39,230 bases of DNA from Alkalibacterium kapii. Its GTDB lineage: Bacteria > Bacillota > Bacilli > Lactobacillales > Carnobacteriaceae_A. The position numbers and the translations under genes were made by a program. Position 1 is the first letter of the stretch. Each line of letters opens with the position of its first letter. The notes under the pieces are model-generated. The model saw only the letters and a list, made by a program, of their open reading frames with translations. It was not told the DNA's origin and did not search any database. This document shows positions 8,577 to 17,178 of this stretch, one piece after another. The stretch lies in the NCBI RefSeq assembly GCF_007988865.1, contig NZ_BJUY01000018.1, forward strand, positions 1 to 39,230. The letters are read 5' to 3'.

Positions 8577-9299
8577 TTAGAAATATCCCATGTTTAACTG
8601 ATTGATCACTTCATTGATCATTAATATCATATGGATCTGTTGTTCTCTTGAAATACCTTTCATTTTATCTATAGATACATCGTGATGAAATGAGACCGAA
8701 CTCCCCTCCATAATTGACGAATCCTTTTTTGTTATAGCAAGAATACTCATTTTAGCCTTTTTTGCATCGTGCATTAACTGCAGACAGCGTTGTGTTTCGC
8801 CTGAACTAGATAAAATCAATAGGCTGTAATCTTTAAATTTTTCCAGCATTTGGAGTTCTGAAACAACGATTGCTGGAATACCTAAATATAATAGCTGTCT
8901 TGCCATATACTGGGCAGAGACATGCGAAGCTCCTAAACCAAATAATAATAGATGATGTCTGTTTCTATAAAGATGTTTCACTAACTCATTAGCACTCTGG
9001 AAGTCTATTTTACTTAAAATATATTCTGTATTGCGTATATGTCTGGTAGATTTTGTTTTAATATGATCGATATCTTCACTAATAGCGTACTTTAGTTCAC
9101 TGAAACCATCAAAGCCTAATAACTTACTGGTTCTGTTGATTGTTGCTTGTGACGTATAACTTGCTTGAGCTATTTTAACCACTGTCTCATTAGGGATAGA
9201 TTGAAAATGTTCTTCCAAATAATCTAAAACTGCTTTTTCACTTCTAGTCACTGGTCTGTCAAAATTGCGTTCTTTCAACTGATGGATGACACGATACAT
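8577..9299 (-). CDS. RpiR/MurR-family transcriptional regulator (HTH + SIS)
   Basis: A 240-residue regulator. An N-terminal HTH_6 domain (about 1-75, with ASYTSQATINRTSKLLGFDGFSEL as the helix-turn-helix region) is followed by a C-terminal SIS phosphosugar-binding domain (about 105-230, LLFGLGASHVSAQYMARQ and LLILSSSGETQ). Members sense phosphosugars and usually control the adjacent sugar operon. The ATG at 9299 has GGGAG 8 nt upstream; a GTG at 9308 is too close to that site. It lies upstream of the GH38-PTS-GH4 operon on the same strand, with its own terminator, and is divergent from the CofE-like gene. Whether it activates or represses is unknown. Confidence 0.9.
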   Translation of the reverse strand: MYRVIHQLKERNFDRPVTRSEKAVLDYLEEHFQSIPNETVVKIAQASYTSQATINRTSKLLGFDGFSELKYAISEDIDHIKTKSTRHIRNTEYILSKIDFQSANELVKHLYRNRHHLLLFGLGASHVSAQYMARQLLYLGIPAIVVSELQMLEKFKDYSLLILSSSGETQRCLQLMHDAKKAKMSILAITKKDSSIMEGSSVSFHHDVSIDKMKGISREQQIHMILMINEVINQLNMGYF

Positions 9300-9476
9300 T
9301 ATGATCACTCCCGAATTTACTTAATTTACCTCTCTAGTTCCATTTTACTTGAAATTTTCCTAAATTGATAAATTAAGTTAATATCTGTTTTATTCTTCCT
9401 GCCTTAAGTGTATACTGTATAAGGGTTTCAGCACGTCTGAGACTTATTAAAAATATTAACAGCGGGAGAGATTATT

Positions 9477-10667
9477 TTGGAAAGAGCTTTAGGTACTGTT
9501 GTTCGCGGACTGCGCAGTCCCATTATCAAAGAAGGCGACAATATGGAAGATATTGTTGTGGAAACGGTATTGAATGCCGCAGAGGCAGAAGGCTATAGTG
9601 TAAGGGACAATGACGTGATTACGATGACCGAGTCCATAGTCGCGCGTGCACAGGGAAATTATGCCATGCTGGACGATATCGCGACTGATATCGGGCATAA
9701 ATACAATGGCGAAACCATTGGCGTCGTGTTTCCTATTTTAAGCCGTAACCGTTTCTCAAATATACTGAAAGGTATCGCACGCGGTACAGGTAAAGTTGTC
9801 CTGCTCCTCAGCTATCCATCTGATGAAGTTGGCAATCACTTAGTCTCTTTAGACGAACTGGATGAAAAAGACATCAATCCATGGACCGATGTTCTTTCTG
9901 AAGATGACTTCCGCAGCCACTTCGGTTATAAGAAACACCCATTTACAGGTGTCGATTATATCGATTACTACAAATCGCTGGTAGAAGCGGAAGGTGCAGA
10001 TTGTGACGTTGTTTTTTCAAATGATGCCAGAACTATCGTCGATTACACCCAAAATGTCCTAGCCTGCGATATTCACAGTCGTTTCCGTACAAAGCGCTTA
10101 GTCAAGGCTGCAGGGGCTGAAAAGGTTTATGGCCTGGATGATGTGTTGACAGAAGCAGTCAACGGCAGCGGCTTTAATTCAGAATATGGACTCTTGGGTT
10201 CAAATAAAGCAACAGAGGATACCGTTAAACTCTTTCCCGACAACGGCCAGCCTTTAGTCGAAGCAATTCAAAGTCGTTTTAAAGAAAAAACAGGCAAGAA
10301 TGTTGAAGTGATGATTTATGGTGATGGTGCGTTCAAGGATCCCGTTGGACAAATCTGGGAACTGGCAGACCCTGTCGTTTCTCCCGCCTTCACAAAAGGA
10401 CTTGAAGGAACACCGAATGAAGTGAAACTAAAGTACTTGGCAGACAATAATTTTTCAGAGCTGAGCGGTGACGAACTTCAGACTGCAATAAAAGAACATA
10501 TCAGCAGCAAAGAGATGGATCTGGTCGGCAAAATGGAAGCACAAGGAACCACTCCCCGTCGATTGACTGACTTGATCGGTTCTTTATCCGACTTAACGTC
10601 CGGCAGTGGCGATAAAGGAACACCGATCATCCATATCCAGGGATATTTCGACAACTTTACAAGTTAA
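9477..10667 (+). CDS. CofE-like protein (coenzyme F420-0:L-glutamate ligase family)
   Basis: A 396-residue protein with the N-terminal pattern of the F420 ligase family: GTVVRGLRSPIIKEGDNM, the DNDVITMTESIVARAQGNY strand-helix, and SRNRFSNILKGIARGTGKV. CofE adds gamma-linked glutamates to F420-0 with GTP, but nothing else of F420 synthesis is in this window and lactic acid bacteria are not known to make F420. The true reaction is therefore unknown; addition of an amino acid to another small carboxylate is a reasonable guess. It is longer than archaeal CofE (about 250 residues), with an additional C-terminal half (EVMIYGDGAFKDPVGQIWELADP). The start is TTG with GGGAGAG 6 nt upstream. It is monocistronic, the only plus-strand gene among minus-strand neighbours. 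Confidence 0.82.
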   Translation: MERALGTVVRGLRSPIIKEGDNMEDIVVETVLNAAEAEGYSVRDNDVITMTESIVARAQGNYAMLDDIATDIGHKYNGETIGVVFPILSRNRFSNILKGIARGTGKVVLLLSYPSDEVGNHLVSLDELDEKDINPWTDVLSEDDFRSHFGYKKHPFTGVDYIDYYKSLVEAEGADCDVVFSNDARTIVDYTQNVLACDIHSRFRTKRLVKAAGAEKVYGLDDVLTEAVNGSGFNSEYGLLGSNKATEDTVKLFPDNGQPLVEAIQSRFKEKTGKNVEVMIYGDGAFKDPVGQIWELADPVVSPAFTKGLEGTPNEVKLKYLADNNFSELSGDELQTAIKEHISSKEMDLVGKMEAQGTTPRRLTDLIGSLSDLTSGSGDKGTPIIHIQGYFDNFTS

Positions 10668-10689
10668 ATTAACTGAAAATTGAACATGC

Positions 10690-10727
10690 AAAAAGAGATC
10701 AGACTGTATAGGTTATGATCTCTTTTT
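10690..10727. terminator. bidirectional terminator between the CofE-like gene and the short adenylate kinase
   Basis: A perfect 12-bp stem AAAAAGAGATCA/TGATCTCTTTTT (10690-10701, 10716-10727) with a 14-nt loop. It has A-tracts and T-tracts on both sides, so it serves the plus-strand CofE-like gene and the minus-strand kinase gene ending at 10792. Confidence 0.85.
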
Positions 10728-10791
10728 AAACTATTCATTCTTTTATCATGCAGGAATATATATTTATTTGATCATGACATTCTCAAAATAG

Positions 10792-11322
10792 TCAAAAGTA
10801 CTTTTCAATTACTTGGAAAGCTTTTTTTGACGTCTCTTCGTTCACTTTTATCACGGTACCATTTTTTCTATAGTAATCGAGTAGCGGAAGGGTTTTCTTA
10901 TGATAAGTCTTGAAACGCTGCTCAATTGTTTCTTCGGAGTCATCATCCCGCTTTCTTTTCGAGAGTCGATCAAGTAGAATAGCTTTATCTATATCCAAAT
11001 AAAAAACAACCGGTTGCGTTTTTGATATTTCCTTTAGATTTTCGGCCTGATTCAAGGTACGAGGATAACCATCCAGAAAGACAGTCTCATCGGGTCTCAG
11101 CTGATTTAATCCATCTTCTACTAAAAAATTAACGATATCATCGGGAACCAATTCTCCTGCCGAAACGAATCGATCAGCCCTCTTACCCAACATTGTGCCT
11201 TTATCAATTTCATTGCGAAGGATATCTCCAATTGACATCACAGAATAACCATATTTCTCTTTTATCTTCAAAGCGACGGTACCTTTTCCAGATCCCGGTG
11301 GACCCATTAGAATATATATCAT
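10792..11322 (-). CDS. short (LID-less) adenylate kinase-like nucleoside monophosphate kinase
   Basis: A 176-residue P-loop kinase with GPPGSGKGT at residues 7-15, the NMP-binding region [24 protein letters not shown] at 82-94, and a short lid around RLSKRKRDDDSEETIEQRF. It lacks the long zinc-type LID of the second adenylate kinase at 27336-27980. It would transfer phosphate between ATP and a nucleoside monophosphate, but AMP specificity is unsure: the usual STGD motif is SIGD here. The start is the ATG at 11322 after AAAGGAG with a 7-nt spacer; upstream in-frame codons lack a ribosome site. It stands alone between copZ and the CofE-like gene with terminators on both sides. Confidence 0.82.
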   Translation of the reverse strand: MIYILMGPPGSGKGTVALKIKEKYGYSVMSIGDILRNEIDKGTMLGKRADRFVSAGELVPDDIVNFLVEDGLNQLRPDETVFLDGYPRTLNQAENLKEISKTQPVVFYLDIDKAILLDRLSKRKRDDDSEETIEQRFKTYHKKTLPLLDYYRKNGTVIKVNEETSKKAFQVIEKYF

Positions 11323-11441
11323 AGCTAAGCTCCTTTGCCACACTTGTATTGATGAAGAATGAATAATCTCAAACATAAATAGCTTGTACATTATTACGAA
11401 TATCCTCTAACCTTAATACGATGGTATTTATTATCCGCTTT

Positions 11442-11488
11442 TAATAAATAAAAGAAAGAAGTTATTCAAATTTTTGAACACTTCTTCC
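11442..11488 (-). terminator. terminator after copZ
   Basis: The long imperfect stem pairs AGAAGT (11457-11462) and TTCAAA (11465-11470) with TTTGAA (11473-11478) and ACTTCTT (11480-11486). On the minus strand it is followed by TTCTTTTATTTATT. Confidence 0.7.
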
Positions 11489-11544
11489 TTTTGAACGATT
11501 TATACTTTTTAACCCATCATATTACTAAAAGATTAAATCATTTG

Positions 11545-11748
11545 TTACCCTTTTACAGTATATTTTGTATCCGACAAGGCAGACTTGAGTGTTTGCTTGT
11601 CGATTTCTTTCTGGCTTTCTACAGTGACTTTGTTGTTCGCTACGTCGACCTCTACTGAATCGACTCCTTCAATACTGGAAAAATTTTCCTTTACGGTATT
11701 GGCGCAGCCTTGACACTTCATACCTTCTACAGTTACTTCTTTTATCAT
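11545..11748 (-). CDS. copZ: copper chaperone CopZ
   Basis: A 67-residue single heavy-metal-associated domain with the Cu(I)-binding motif GMKCQGC at residues 9-15 and the ferredoxin-like pattern EGVDSVEVDVANNKVTV. It carries Cu(I) in the cytoplasm to CopA and to copper-responsive repressors. It starts 53 nt after the copA stop on the same strand and ends in a terminator, so it is the distal gene of a copA-copZ operon. No copY gene accompanies it in this window. Confidence 0.93.
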   Translation of the reverse strand: MIKEVTVEGMKCQGCANTVKENFSSIEGVDSVEVDVANNKVTVESQKEIDKQTLKSALSDTKYTVKG

Positions 11749-11801
11749 GACTCATTCCTCTTTCCTTTTAATAAATTTTGATTTATTAAATATATCAAAT
11801 T

Positions 11802-14273
11802 TTAAGCTTCTGCTCTGGCTGGTTTAAATTGACGTAAGCGCAGGGCATTCAAGAGTACCGATACGGAACTGAAGCTCATTGCGACAGCCGCGAACATTGG
11901 ACTCATAAGTGGTCCGCCGAAAATGTATAATGCACCCATGGCTACCGGTATTCCAATGATGTTATAGGCAAAGGCCCAGAACAGATTTTGTTTGATATTT
12001 CTTAAAGTGGCATGGCTCAAGTCGATTGCAGTCAGTACGGACATCAGGTCGTTTCGCATGAGGACGATATCGGCAGATTCAATGGCTACGTCTGTACCTG
12101 ATCCTACTGCGATACCGATGTCGGATTGAGCCAAGGCAGGCGCATCGTTGATCCCATCGCCGACCATTGCAACTTTTTTACCTTCTTCCTGCAATTTCTT
12201 GACTTCCTGTGCTTTGTCTTCAGGCAAGACCTCGCTCAACACACGGTCGATACCCAGTTGCTTACCTATAGCTGTTGCGGTTCGTTTGTTGTCGCCAGTG
12301 ATCATAGCCACTTCCACACCGCGTTGTTTAAGTTCCTTAACGGCTTGCAGGCTATTTTCTTTTAATGTATCTGCAACGGCAATGATACCAGCTAATTTTC
12401 CATCAACTGACAGATACATTGGTGTCTTTCCTTCATCAGCTAATCGATCGGATGAATTTTCCATTTCAGATAAATCAATATTTTGTTCTACCATTAATCT
12501 TCTGTTACCGATATAGAAATTTTTTCTGTCCATTTCTACCCGGATACCATGCCCAGGAATGGCTTCAAAGTCAGTCGGTTTAGATAAAGTCATTTGTTCT
12601 TCTTTCGCTTTTTGAACGATGGCTTCGCCTAACGGGTGTTCAGAACCTGTTTCTCCAGATGCTGCATAGTTCAGAAGTTCTTCTTTTGAAAGTAGGTCTG
12701 TCGCCAATACATCAGTCACGACAGGTTTCCCTTCTGTTAGTGTTCCTGTTTTATCAAAGACGATGGTCTCTACGTTATGTGTCGTTTCCAAAGCTACACC
12801 ACTCTTGATAAGCACACCATATTCTGCGCCTTTACCTGTTCCGACCATGATGCCTGTCGGTGTAGCAAGTCCCAAAGCACAAGGACATGCAATAACGAGG
12901 ACCGCAATCGTAATGGATAAGGCGAATATACCGGTTTGACCAGCAATCAGCCAGGCGATCCCAGCCAAAGCTGCCAAGGCCATAACGATTGGTACGAAAT
13001 AGCCAGTAATAATATCGGCCATTTTAGCAATAGGCGCTTTAGATCCTTGGGCGTCTTCTACCAACTTGATGATTTGAGATAAGGTCGTGTCATTTCCTAC
13101 ACGTGTAGCCCGGTAATCGATCGAGCCGTTTTTATTTAAACTGGCACCAATGACTGTGTCTCCACTTTGTTTTTCTACTGGAATACTTTCTCCAGTCAGC
13201 ATGGATTCATCAACAGCCGTGCGACCTTCCATGACAACGCCATCTACGGGCATTTTTTCTCCTGGACGTACTCGGATAATATCCCCTGGAGCCACTTGTT
13301 CAACAAGTACTTCACGTTCTTCATCGTTTCTAACAACTCGCGCTTTTTTGGGAGCCATATTGATCAGTTTTTCAATGGCTGAGGACATTTGCCCTTTTGA
13401 TCGTTCTTCTAAAAACAACCCTAGTGTATGAAGCGTCAAGATAACCCCAGTCACTTCGTAGTAGAGCAAACCGGCCAAATCAGTGTTCCCCATAACGATT
13501 CCAATAGTTGCTCCAAGACTGTAGATAAAAGCTGCCGCTGTACCCAAGCCGATCAGTGAGTTCATATTCGGGTGACGTTTGATCAAAGCTTTGAATCCTT
13601 TTTGGAAGTATTCCAAGCTTACCGCTATAACAGGGAGCGTTAATATTAGTTGTAAAAGAGCAAAATTCAATGCGTTTATATCTGGGTCAATAATACCTGG
13701 GAGCGGCATACCGATCATGTGTCCCATAGATAACACCAGAAGTGGAACTGTGAATAAGGCAGAAACCCAGAAACGATTCAGTATTTGCTTCATTCTCTGT
13801 TGTTTCTTTTCACGTTTCTCTTCGTGAGCATTCGATTTTACTTCAGTCGTTTCAAGTGTTGCCGTGTAGCCAGTATTGTTTACAGTGTCTGCTATATCTG
13901 CTGGAGAAAGTTCCAGTGGATTATATGAGATCGTCAGTTTTTCTGTTGCCAGATTAACACTTGCTTTGTCTGCCCCACTCAACTGACGCGCTGCTTTTTC
14001 GACTGTTTGAGCACATGTGGCACACGTCATGCCTTCAATGGCAAAGGTCTGTGTTGTTTCTTCCTGCGGGACAACGGTGTAACCTGTATCATCTACTGCT
14101 TTTTGTAATTTTTCAAATGAAAAATCTGATTCATCGTATTCCAAACTCAATTTCTCTGTTGCCATATTGACCGAAGCTTTACTCACTCCAGGCATTTTTT
14201 TTGCTGTTTTTTCAACTGTCTGTGCACACGACGCACATGTCATTCCCTCTACGCTGAATTCATTACTAGTCAT
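11802..14273 (-). CDS. copA: copper-translocating P1B-type ATPase CopA
   Basis: An 823-residue copper export ATPase. Two N-terminal metal-binding domains carry GMTCASC (residues 10-16) and GMTCATC (around 80). Eight membrane helices follow, with the transport motif CPC at 463-465 and the TGES actuator motif ([12 protein letters not shown]). The phosphorylated aspartate is D507 in [11 protein letters not shown], and SEHPLGEAI (the P1B HP motif) and [12 protein letters not shown] are present. The full set of catalytic residues is intact. A divergent function as a Cu importer is unlikely given the cop boxes upstream and copZ downstream. It is the first gene of the copA-copZ operon. Confidence 0.96.
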   Translation of the reverse strand: MTSNEFSVEGMTCASCAQTVEKTAKKMPGVSKASVNMATEKLSLEYDESDFSFEKLQKAVDDTGYTVVPQEETTQTFAIEGMTCATCAQTVEKAARQLSGADKASVNLATEKLTISYNPLELSPADIADTVNNTGYTATLETTEVKSNAHEEKREKKQQRMKQILNRFWVSALFTVPLLVLSMGHMIGMPLPGIIDPDINALNFALLQLILTLPVIAVSLEYFQKGFKALIKRHPNMNSLIGLGTAAAFIYSLGATIGIVMGNTDLAGLLYYEVTGVILTLHTLGLFLEERSKGQMSSAIEKLINMAPKKARVVRNDEEREVLVEQVAPGDIIRVRPGEKMPVDGVVMEGRTAVDESMLTGESIPVEKQSGDTVIGASLNKNGSIDYRATRVGNDTTLSQIIKLVEDAQGSKAPIAKMADIITGYFVPIVMALAALAGIAWLIAGQTGIFALSITIAVLVIACPCALGLATPTGIMVGTGKGAEYGVLIKSGVALETTHNVETIVFDKTGTLTEGKPVVTDVLATDLLSKEELLNYAASGETGSEHPLGEAIVQKAKEEQMTLSKPTDFEAIPGHGIRVEMDRKNFYIGNRRLMVEQNIDLSEMENSSDRLADEGKTPMYLSVDGKLAGIIAVADTLKENSLQAVKELKQRGVEVAMITGDNKRTATAIGKQLGIDRVLSEVLPEDKAQEVKKLQEEGKKVAMVGDGINDAPALAQSDIGIAVGSGTDVAIESADIVLMRNDLMSVLTAIDLSHATLRNIKQNLFWAFAYNIIGIPVAMGALYIFGGPLMSPMFAAVAMSFSSVSVLLNALRLRQFKPARAEA

Positions 14274-14393
14274 ATTATCCCTCTTTTTTTAGTATTTATT
14301 ACTTTCTTGCTTATTGATATGTGTTTTATCTAAAGTACTTCTTTATTGCTATCTATTGAATAGCTTTTGAGATAGTATTGCTTCAAACGCGTT

Positions 14394-14403
14394 TACAAAT
14401 GTG
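14394..14403. promoter_or_regulatory. cop box-like half-palindrome
   Basis: TACAAATGTG matches the CopY operator consensus TACAnnTGTA at all but the last base. It lies 32 bp from a perfect cop box, matching the paired arrangement seen at enterococcal and lactococcal cop promoters. Confidence 0.5.
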
Positions 14404-14421
14404 AATTTTAAATCTGTATTA

Positions 14422-14450
14422 AGATTACATCTGTAAACATAAATTGTCAA
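14422..14450 (-). promoter_or_regulatory. copA promoter
   Basis: The minus strand has a consensus -35 TTGACA (14445-14450), a 17-nt spacer and a weaker -10 TAATCT. The spacer contains the perfect cop box. Confidence 0.6.
14426..14435. promoter_or_regulatory. cop box (CopY operator) in the copA promoter
   Basis: TACATCTGTA is a perfect TACAnnTGTA cop box. It lies between the -35 TTGACA and the -10 region of the copA promoter, so bound repressor would block RNA polymerase. The repressor itself is not encoded in this window. Confidence 0.75.
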
Positions 14451-14459
14451 GCCTTTTTT

Positions 14460-14710
14460 TAATATAAGTTTTACCAATGCCGAAAGTTGCACTCTCTTCT
14501 TTCTTAGACGACTTGGTTAGTATTTTTAAATAGCTTTATGATAGAATGTTTTTGTCATTTGAATTAAAAGATCAGTCAAAGAGATCTTGTTTTATATTTA
14601 CTTCTAGAATAATTCGTTCAGATGTTTAAGGAGTCAAAGGGTTTTGACTCTTACCTTATATAGGCTTGCACTTAGAAAAAATGTCTTAGTTTTGAAGTTT
14701 ATAATAGACG
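14460..14710. other. gene-free stretch with small inverted repeats
   Basis: No credible coding frame was seen between the copA promoter and the tandem repeats. Two small inverted repeats are present: AAGATC/GATCTT near 14569-14589 and GAGTCAAA/TTTGACTC (14631-14638, 14643-14650). A TATAAT sits just before the repeat array on the plus strand, but no gene follows it. Confidence 0.5.
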
Positions 14711-14937
14711 GAATGCGCTGAAGATGGCGATGTTCGGCTGGTTACCCACTCTTTTACTTTGGAAAGTGTCGAACTTCCCTTCGCTTCGGCTGTTTCTCCC
14801 CGATTTAGTTCACGAATGCGCCGAAGATGGCGATGTTCGGCTGGTTACCCGTTCTTTTACTTGAGAAAGTGTCGAACTTCCCTTCACTTCGGCTGTTTCT
14901 CCCCGATTTAGTTCACGAATGCGCCGAAGATGGCGAT
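14711..14937. repeat. 103-bp tandem repeat, about 2.2 copies
   Basis: Units begin with GAATGCGCYGAAGATGGCGAT at 14711, 14814 and 14917 (the third truncated). The two full copies differ at only a few bases. Each contains the hairpin GCCGAA/TTCGGC around GATGGCGATG in its best form. The two halves of one unit share TTCGGCTG and a CCC block 52 bp apart, suggesting an older doubled unit. No coding frame is supported. Confidence 0.85.
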
Positions 14938-14990
14938 ATTAGAGGTAATCTTCGTTAAAGGAACAGAAATGAAACTAAGCGCCTGTTTCT

Positions 14991-15047
14991 AAAAAAAAAC
15001 ACTCTTCCTGCTGGACAAACATACCCGCAGTTTTAAGAGTGCTTTTT
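14991..15047 (-). terminator. terminator of the two-component system operon
   Basis: The stem CACTCTT/AAGAGTG (15000-15006, 15035-15041) has an inner CTGC/GCAG stem and A/T tracts of six or more on both sides. It lies 36 nt after the histidine kinase stop codon, and works in either direction in principle. Confidence 0.8.
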
Positions 15048-15082
15048 TGATAAAGTATATGCTGATTTTCAGTTGACTTTTA

Positions 15083-16459
15083 TTACTTAGGAAGAAAGAT
15101 TTTGAATGTTGTTCCTTTTCCTTCTTGGCTGTCAACGGTTATTGTACCGTGATGCGCGTTGATTATTTCTTTGACCACCGCTAGCCCCAGGCCTTGTCCT
15201 TGAAGTTCGCTGTTACGCGACGGTTCAACTTGGTAAAAGCGTTCGAAAATATATTTCTGTTTATTTTCTGGAATGCCTTCTCCATTATCTTTCACGGTGA
15301 TGATCTGTTCATCAGAAGTTTGAAGTGAAAGTACACTGATCCTGCCGCCTTTTGAAGTGAATTTTATAGCATTAGACAAAAGATTCGTCATGACTTGTTC
15401 CAGCTTGTTTCTATCTGCTTCAATGATACCAAATTCAGCTTCCAGTTCTAACCTGATGTTTTTCTCCTCAGCAAGGGCTTCAAAAGCAAGCAGTGTCATC
15501 GAGAGAAATTCTTTGATATCAAACCTTTCCAACGTCAGCTCGTTGTTGCTCTCTTCTACATCTTCCAGCTGATCGATCATTTTTATCAAATGAGTCAGAC
15601 GAATGACTTGGCGGTTCAGACTGTTCAGCCGTTCGGGCGTCGCTTCCCATACTCCATCTATCATAGCTTCGATATTCCCCTGAAGTGTGGTCAGTGGTGT
15701 CCTTACCTCATGAGCAAGATCTGAGATCATCTGGTTGCGAATCCTTTTCTGTTCAGCTAATTGTGCGGCCAGTGCAGACACACTCTGCTCAAGCTGATAG
15801 AGTTCTCTTATTTCTTCGCTGTCTGTCAGAGCTGCTCCTTCTATTTGTCCTTGGGCAATTTTTTGAGTCTTTAAACTGGTTTTGGCAATAGGATCACTTA
15901 AACGTCTTGATATTAAATAAGCGATAATACAGGCTACAATGATTGAAAATATTCCCATCGTAATGATCAGCATTGTCAAGTCATCTATAAATTCCGCCTC
16001 TTCTACTGTATATCCCTGAAAACCGGGATAAGAAAGGACTGCGGAGCCAATCACTTCTCCCTGGGAATATATATCCACTCTTTCTTCTGTCCATCCCTCT
16101 CTGACCCCCATCATTTCTTCAGACATCATGTGCATATGATCTTCCATTTCATTTGACTGACTGTAGATTTCATTTCCAGCTTCATCAATGACACGCATAA
16201 GCATTCCAGACGAGTGCATTGCATGCATGGAATTTTGAGTCAGCGAAGAAAGGATATCGGTATCCCACTGGTTATCGCTTTGATACGCACTTTCTACCGC
16301 TTCTACGAGAGAGGCTTTTTCTGCTTCGTAACGATCACCTATATAATTACTGAATCGATTCTCTGTGGTCTGAAACATTAAAAGACTGAACAGAGCAATA
16401 ATCACAGTGCTTCCAATTAAAATATAGGTAAACAAATGACTAAATAGTGTTTTCTTCAT
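15083..16459 (-). CDS. sensor histidine kinase with Met/His-rich extracytoplasmic domain
   Basis: 458 residues. TM1 is at about 12-29 and an extracytoplasmic sensor at about 30-160. TM2 is at 161-184, followed by HAMP and a dimerisation domain with the phosphorylated H250 in DLAHEVRTP. The ATPase domain has an N box (TNLLSNAIKFT) and glycine boxes (DNGEGIP, GQGLGLAVV). The sensor holds two unusual clusters, MHAMHSSGMLM (78-88) and MEDHMHMMSEEMM (105-117), the kind of thioether and imidazole groups that bind Cu(I) or Ag(I). The ATG at 16459 overlaps the response regulator by 20 nt; the TTG at 16471 has no ribosome site. The metal role is an inference from composition and from copA next door. 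Confidence 0.88.
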   Translation of the reverse strand: MKKTLFSHLFTYILIGSTVIIALFSLLMFQTTENRFSNYIGDRYEAEKASLVEAVESAYQSDNQWDTDILSSLTQNSMHAMHSSGMLMRVIDEAGNEIYSQSNEMEDHMHMMSEEMMGVREGWTEERVDIYSQGEVIGSAVLSYPGFQGYTVEEAEFIDDLTMLIITMGIFSIIVACIIAYLISRRLSDPIAKTSLKTQKIAQGQIEGAALTDSEEIRELYQLEQSVSALAAQLAEQKRIRNQMISDLAHEVRTPLTTLQGNIEAMIDGVWEATPERLNSLNRQVIRLTHLIKMIDQLEDVEESNNELTLERFDIKEFLSMTLLAFEALAEEKNIRLELEAEFGIIEADRNKLEQVMTNLLSNAIKFTSKGGRISVLSLQTSDEQIITVKDNGEGIPENKQKYIFERFYQVEPSRNSELQGQGLGLAVVKEIINAHHGTITVDSQEGKGTTFKIFLPK

Positions 16460-17138
16460 GTGCCACCCCAAATCGATATCCGCTGCCGTGTACCGTTTCG
16501 ATATAGACAGGCTTTTTTGGATCAGGTTCTATTTTAGCTCTCAAATTTTTTATATGGGAATCGATTACACGATCCATAGCTGTCGCTTCCAGTCCTTTTA
16601 CTTTTTCCAGCAACTGTTCGCGTGAAAAAACATGAAAAGGTTCTTTAGCCATTATAATCAACAGTTCAAATTCCGTGTGAGTAAGGACAACTCTTTTTCT
16701 ATCTGACCTTACTTCTGCTTTTTCTGGAACAACAACCAGTGCGCCGTTATTGAATACCCATTTCTCACTTTTATCTAAACGTCCTGTTCTTCTTTGAACC
16801 GAATCGATACGTGCCATAAGTTCTCTGGGGCTGAACGGTTTAGTTATATAGTCGTCTGCCCCTAATTTCAAGCCTTTTACTACGTCTTTTTCATTGGATC
16901 GAGCGGTCAATAGGATAATGGGAACGTCTGATGTTTTTCTTATTTCCTCACTGATTTCCCATCCCGAATAATCCGGCAGCATAATATCAAGAATAACAAA
17001 ATCCACCTGGGTCGTATCCATTATCTCAAATGCTTCTCGACCATTTTTGGCAAGATAAACAGAGTGCCCTTTCGCAATTAAATATGCTTCTATAATTTCG
17101 AGAATAGATGGTTCATCGTCGACTGCTAGTATATTCAT
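16440..17138 (-). CDS. OmpR/PhoB-family response regulator
   Basis: 232 residues. The receiver domain has acidic D7-D8, the phosphorylated aspartate D51 in FVILDIMLPD, the T/K pair in LLTARSNEKD and DYITKPFSP. A C-terminal winged helix follows with FELLIIMAKEPFHVFSREQLLEKVKG and HIKNLRAKIEPDPKKPVYIETVHGSGYRF. The ATG at 17138 has AAAGGAGG 8 nt upstream; an ATG at 17162 would place that site inside the gene. It is co-transcribed with the downstream histidine kinase, with overlapping ends. Confidence 0.93.
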   Translation of the reverse strand: MNILAVDDEPSILEIIEAYLIAKGHSVYLAKNGREAFEIMDTTQVDFVILDIMLPDYSGWEISEEIRKTSDVPIILLTARSNEKDVVKGLKLGADDYITKPFSPRELMARIDSVQRRTGRLDKSEKWVFNNGALVVVPEKAEVRSDRKRVVLTHTEFELLIIMAKEPFHVFSREQLLEKVKGLEATAMDRVIDSHIKNLRAKIEPDPKKPVYIETVHGSGYRFGVAHEENTI

Positions 17139-17178
17139 GCATGATTCCTCCTTTAATGTCATATACTTTGTAAGTACG

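Noticed and set aside
12148-12516. 122-residue plus-strand open frame inside copA
   Set aside because: Antisense to conserved P-type ATPase motifs, with no ribosome site and no recognisable domain.
14711-14937. Attenuator or riboswitch for copA
   Set aside because: The repeats lie upstream of, not within, the copA leader (copA is transcribed away from them).
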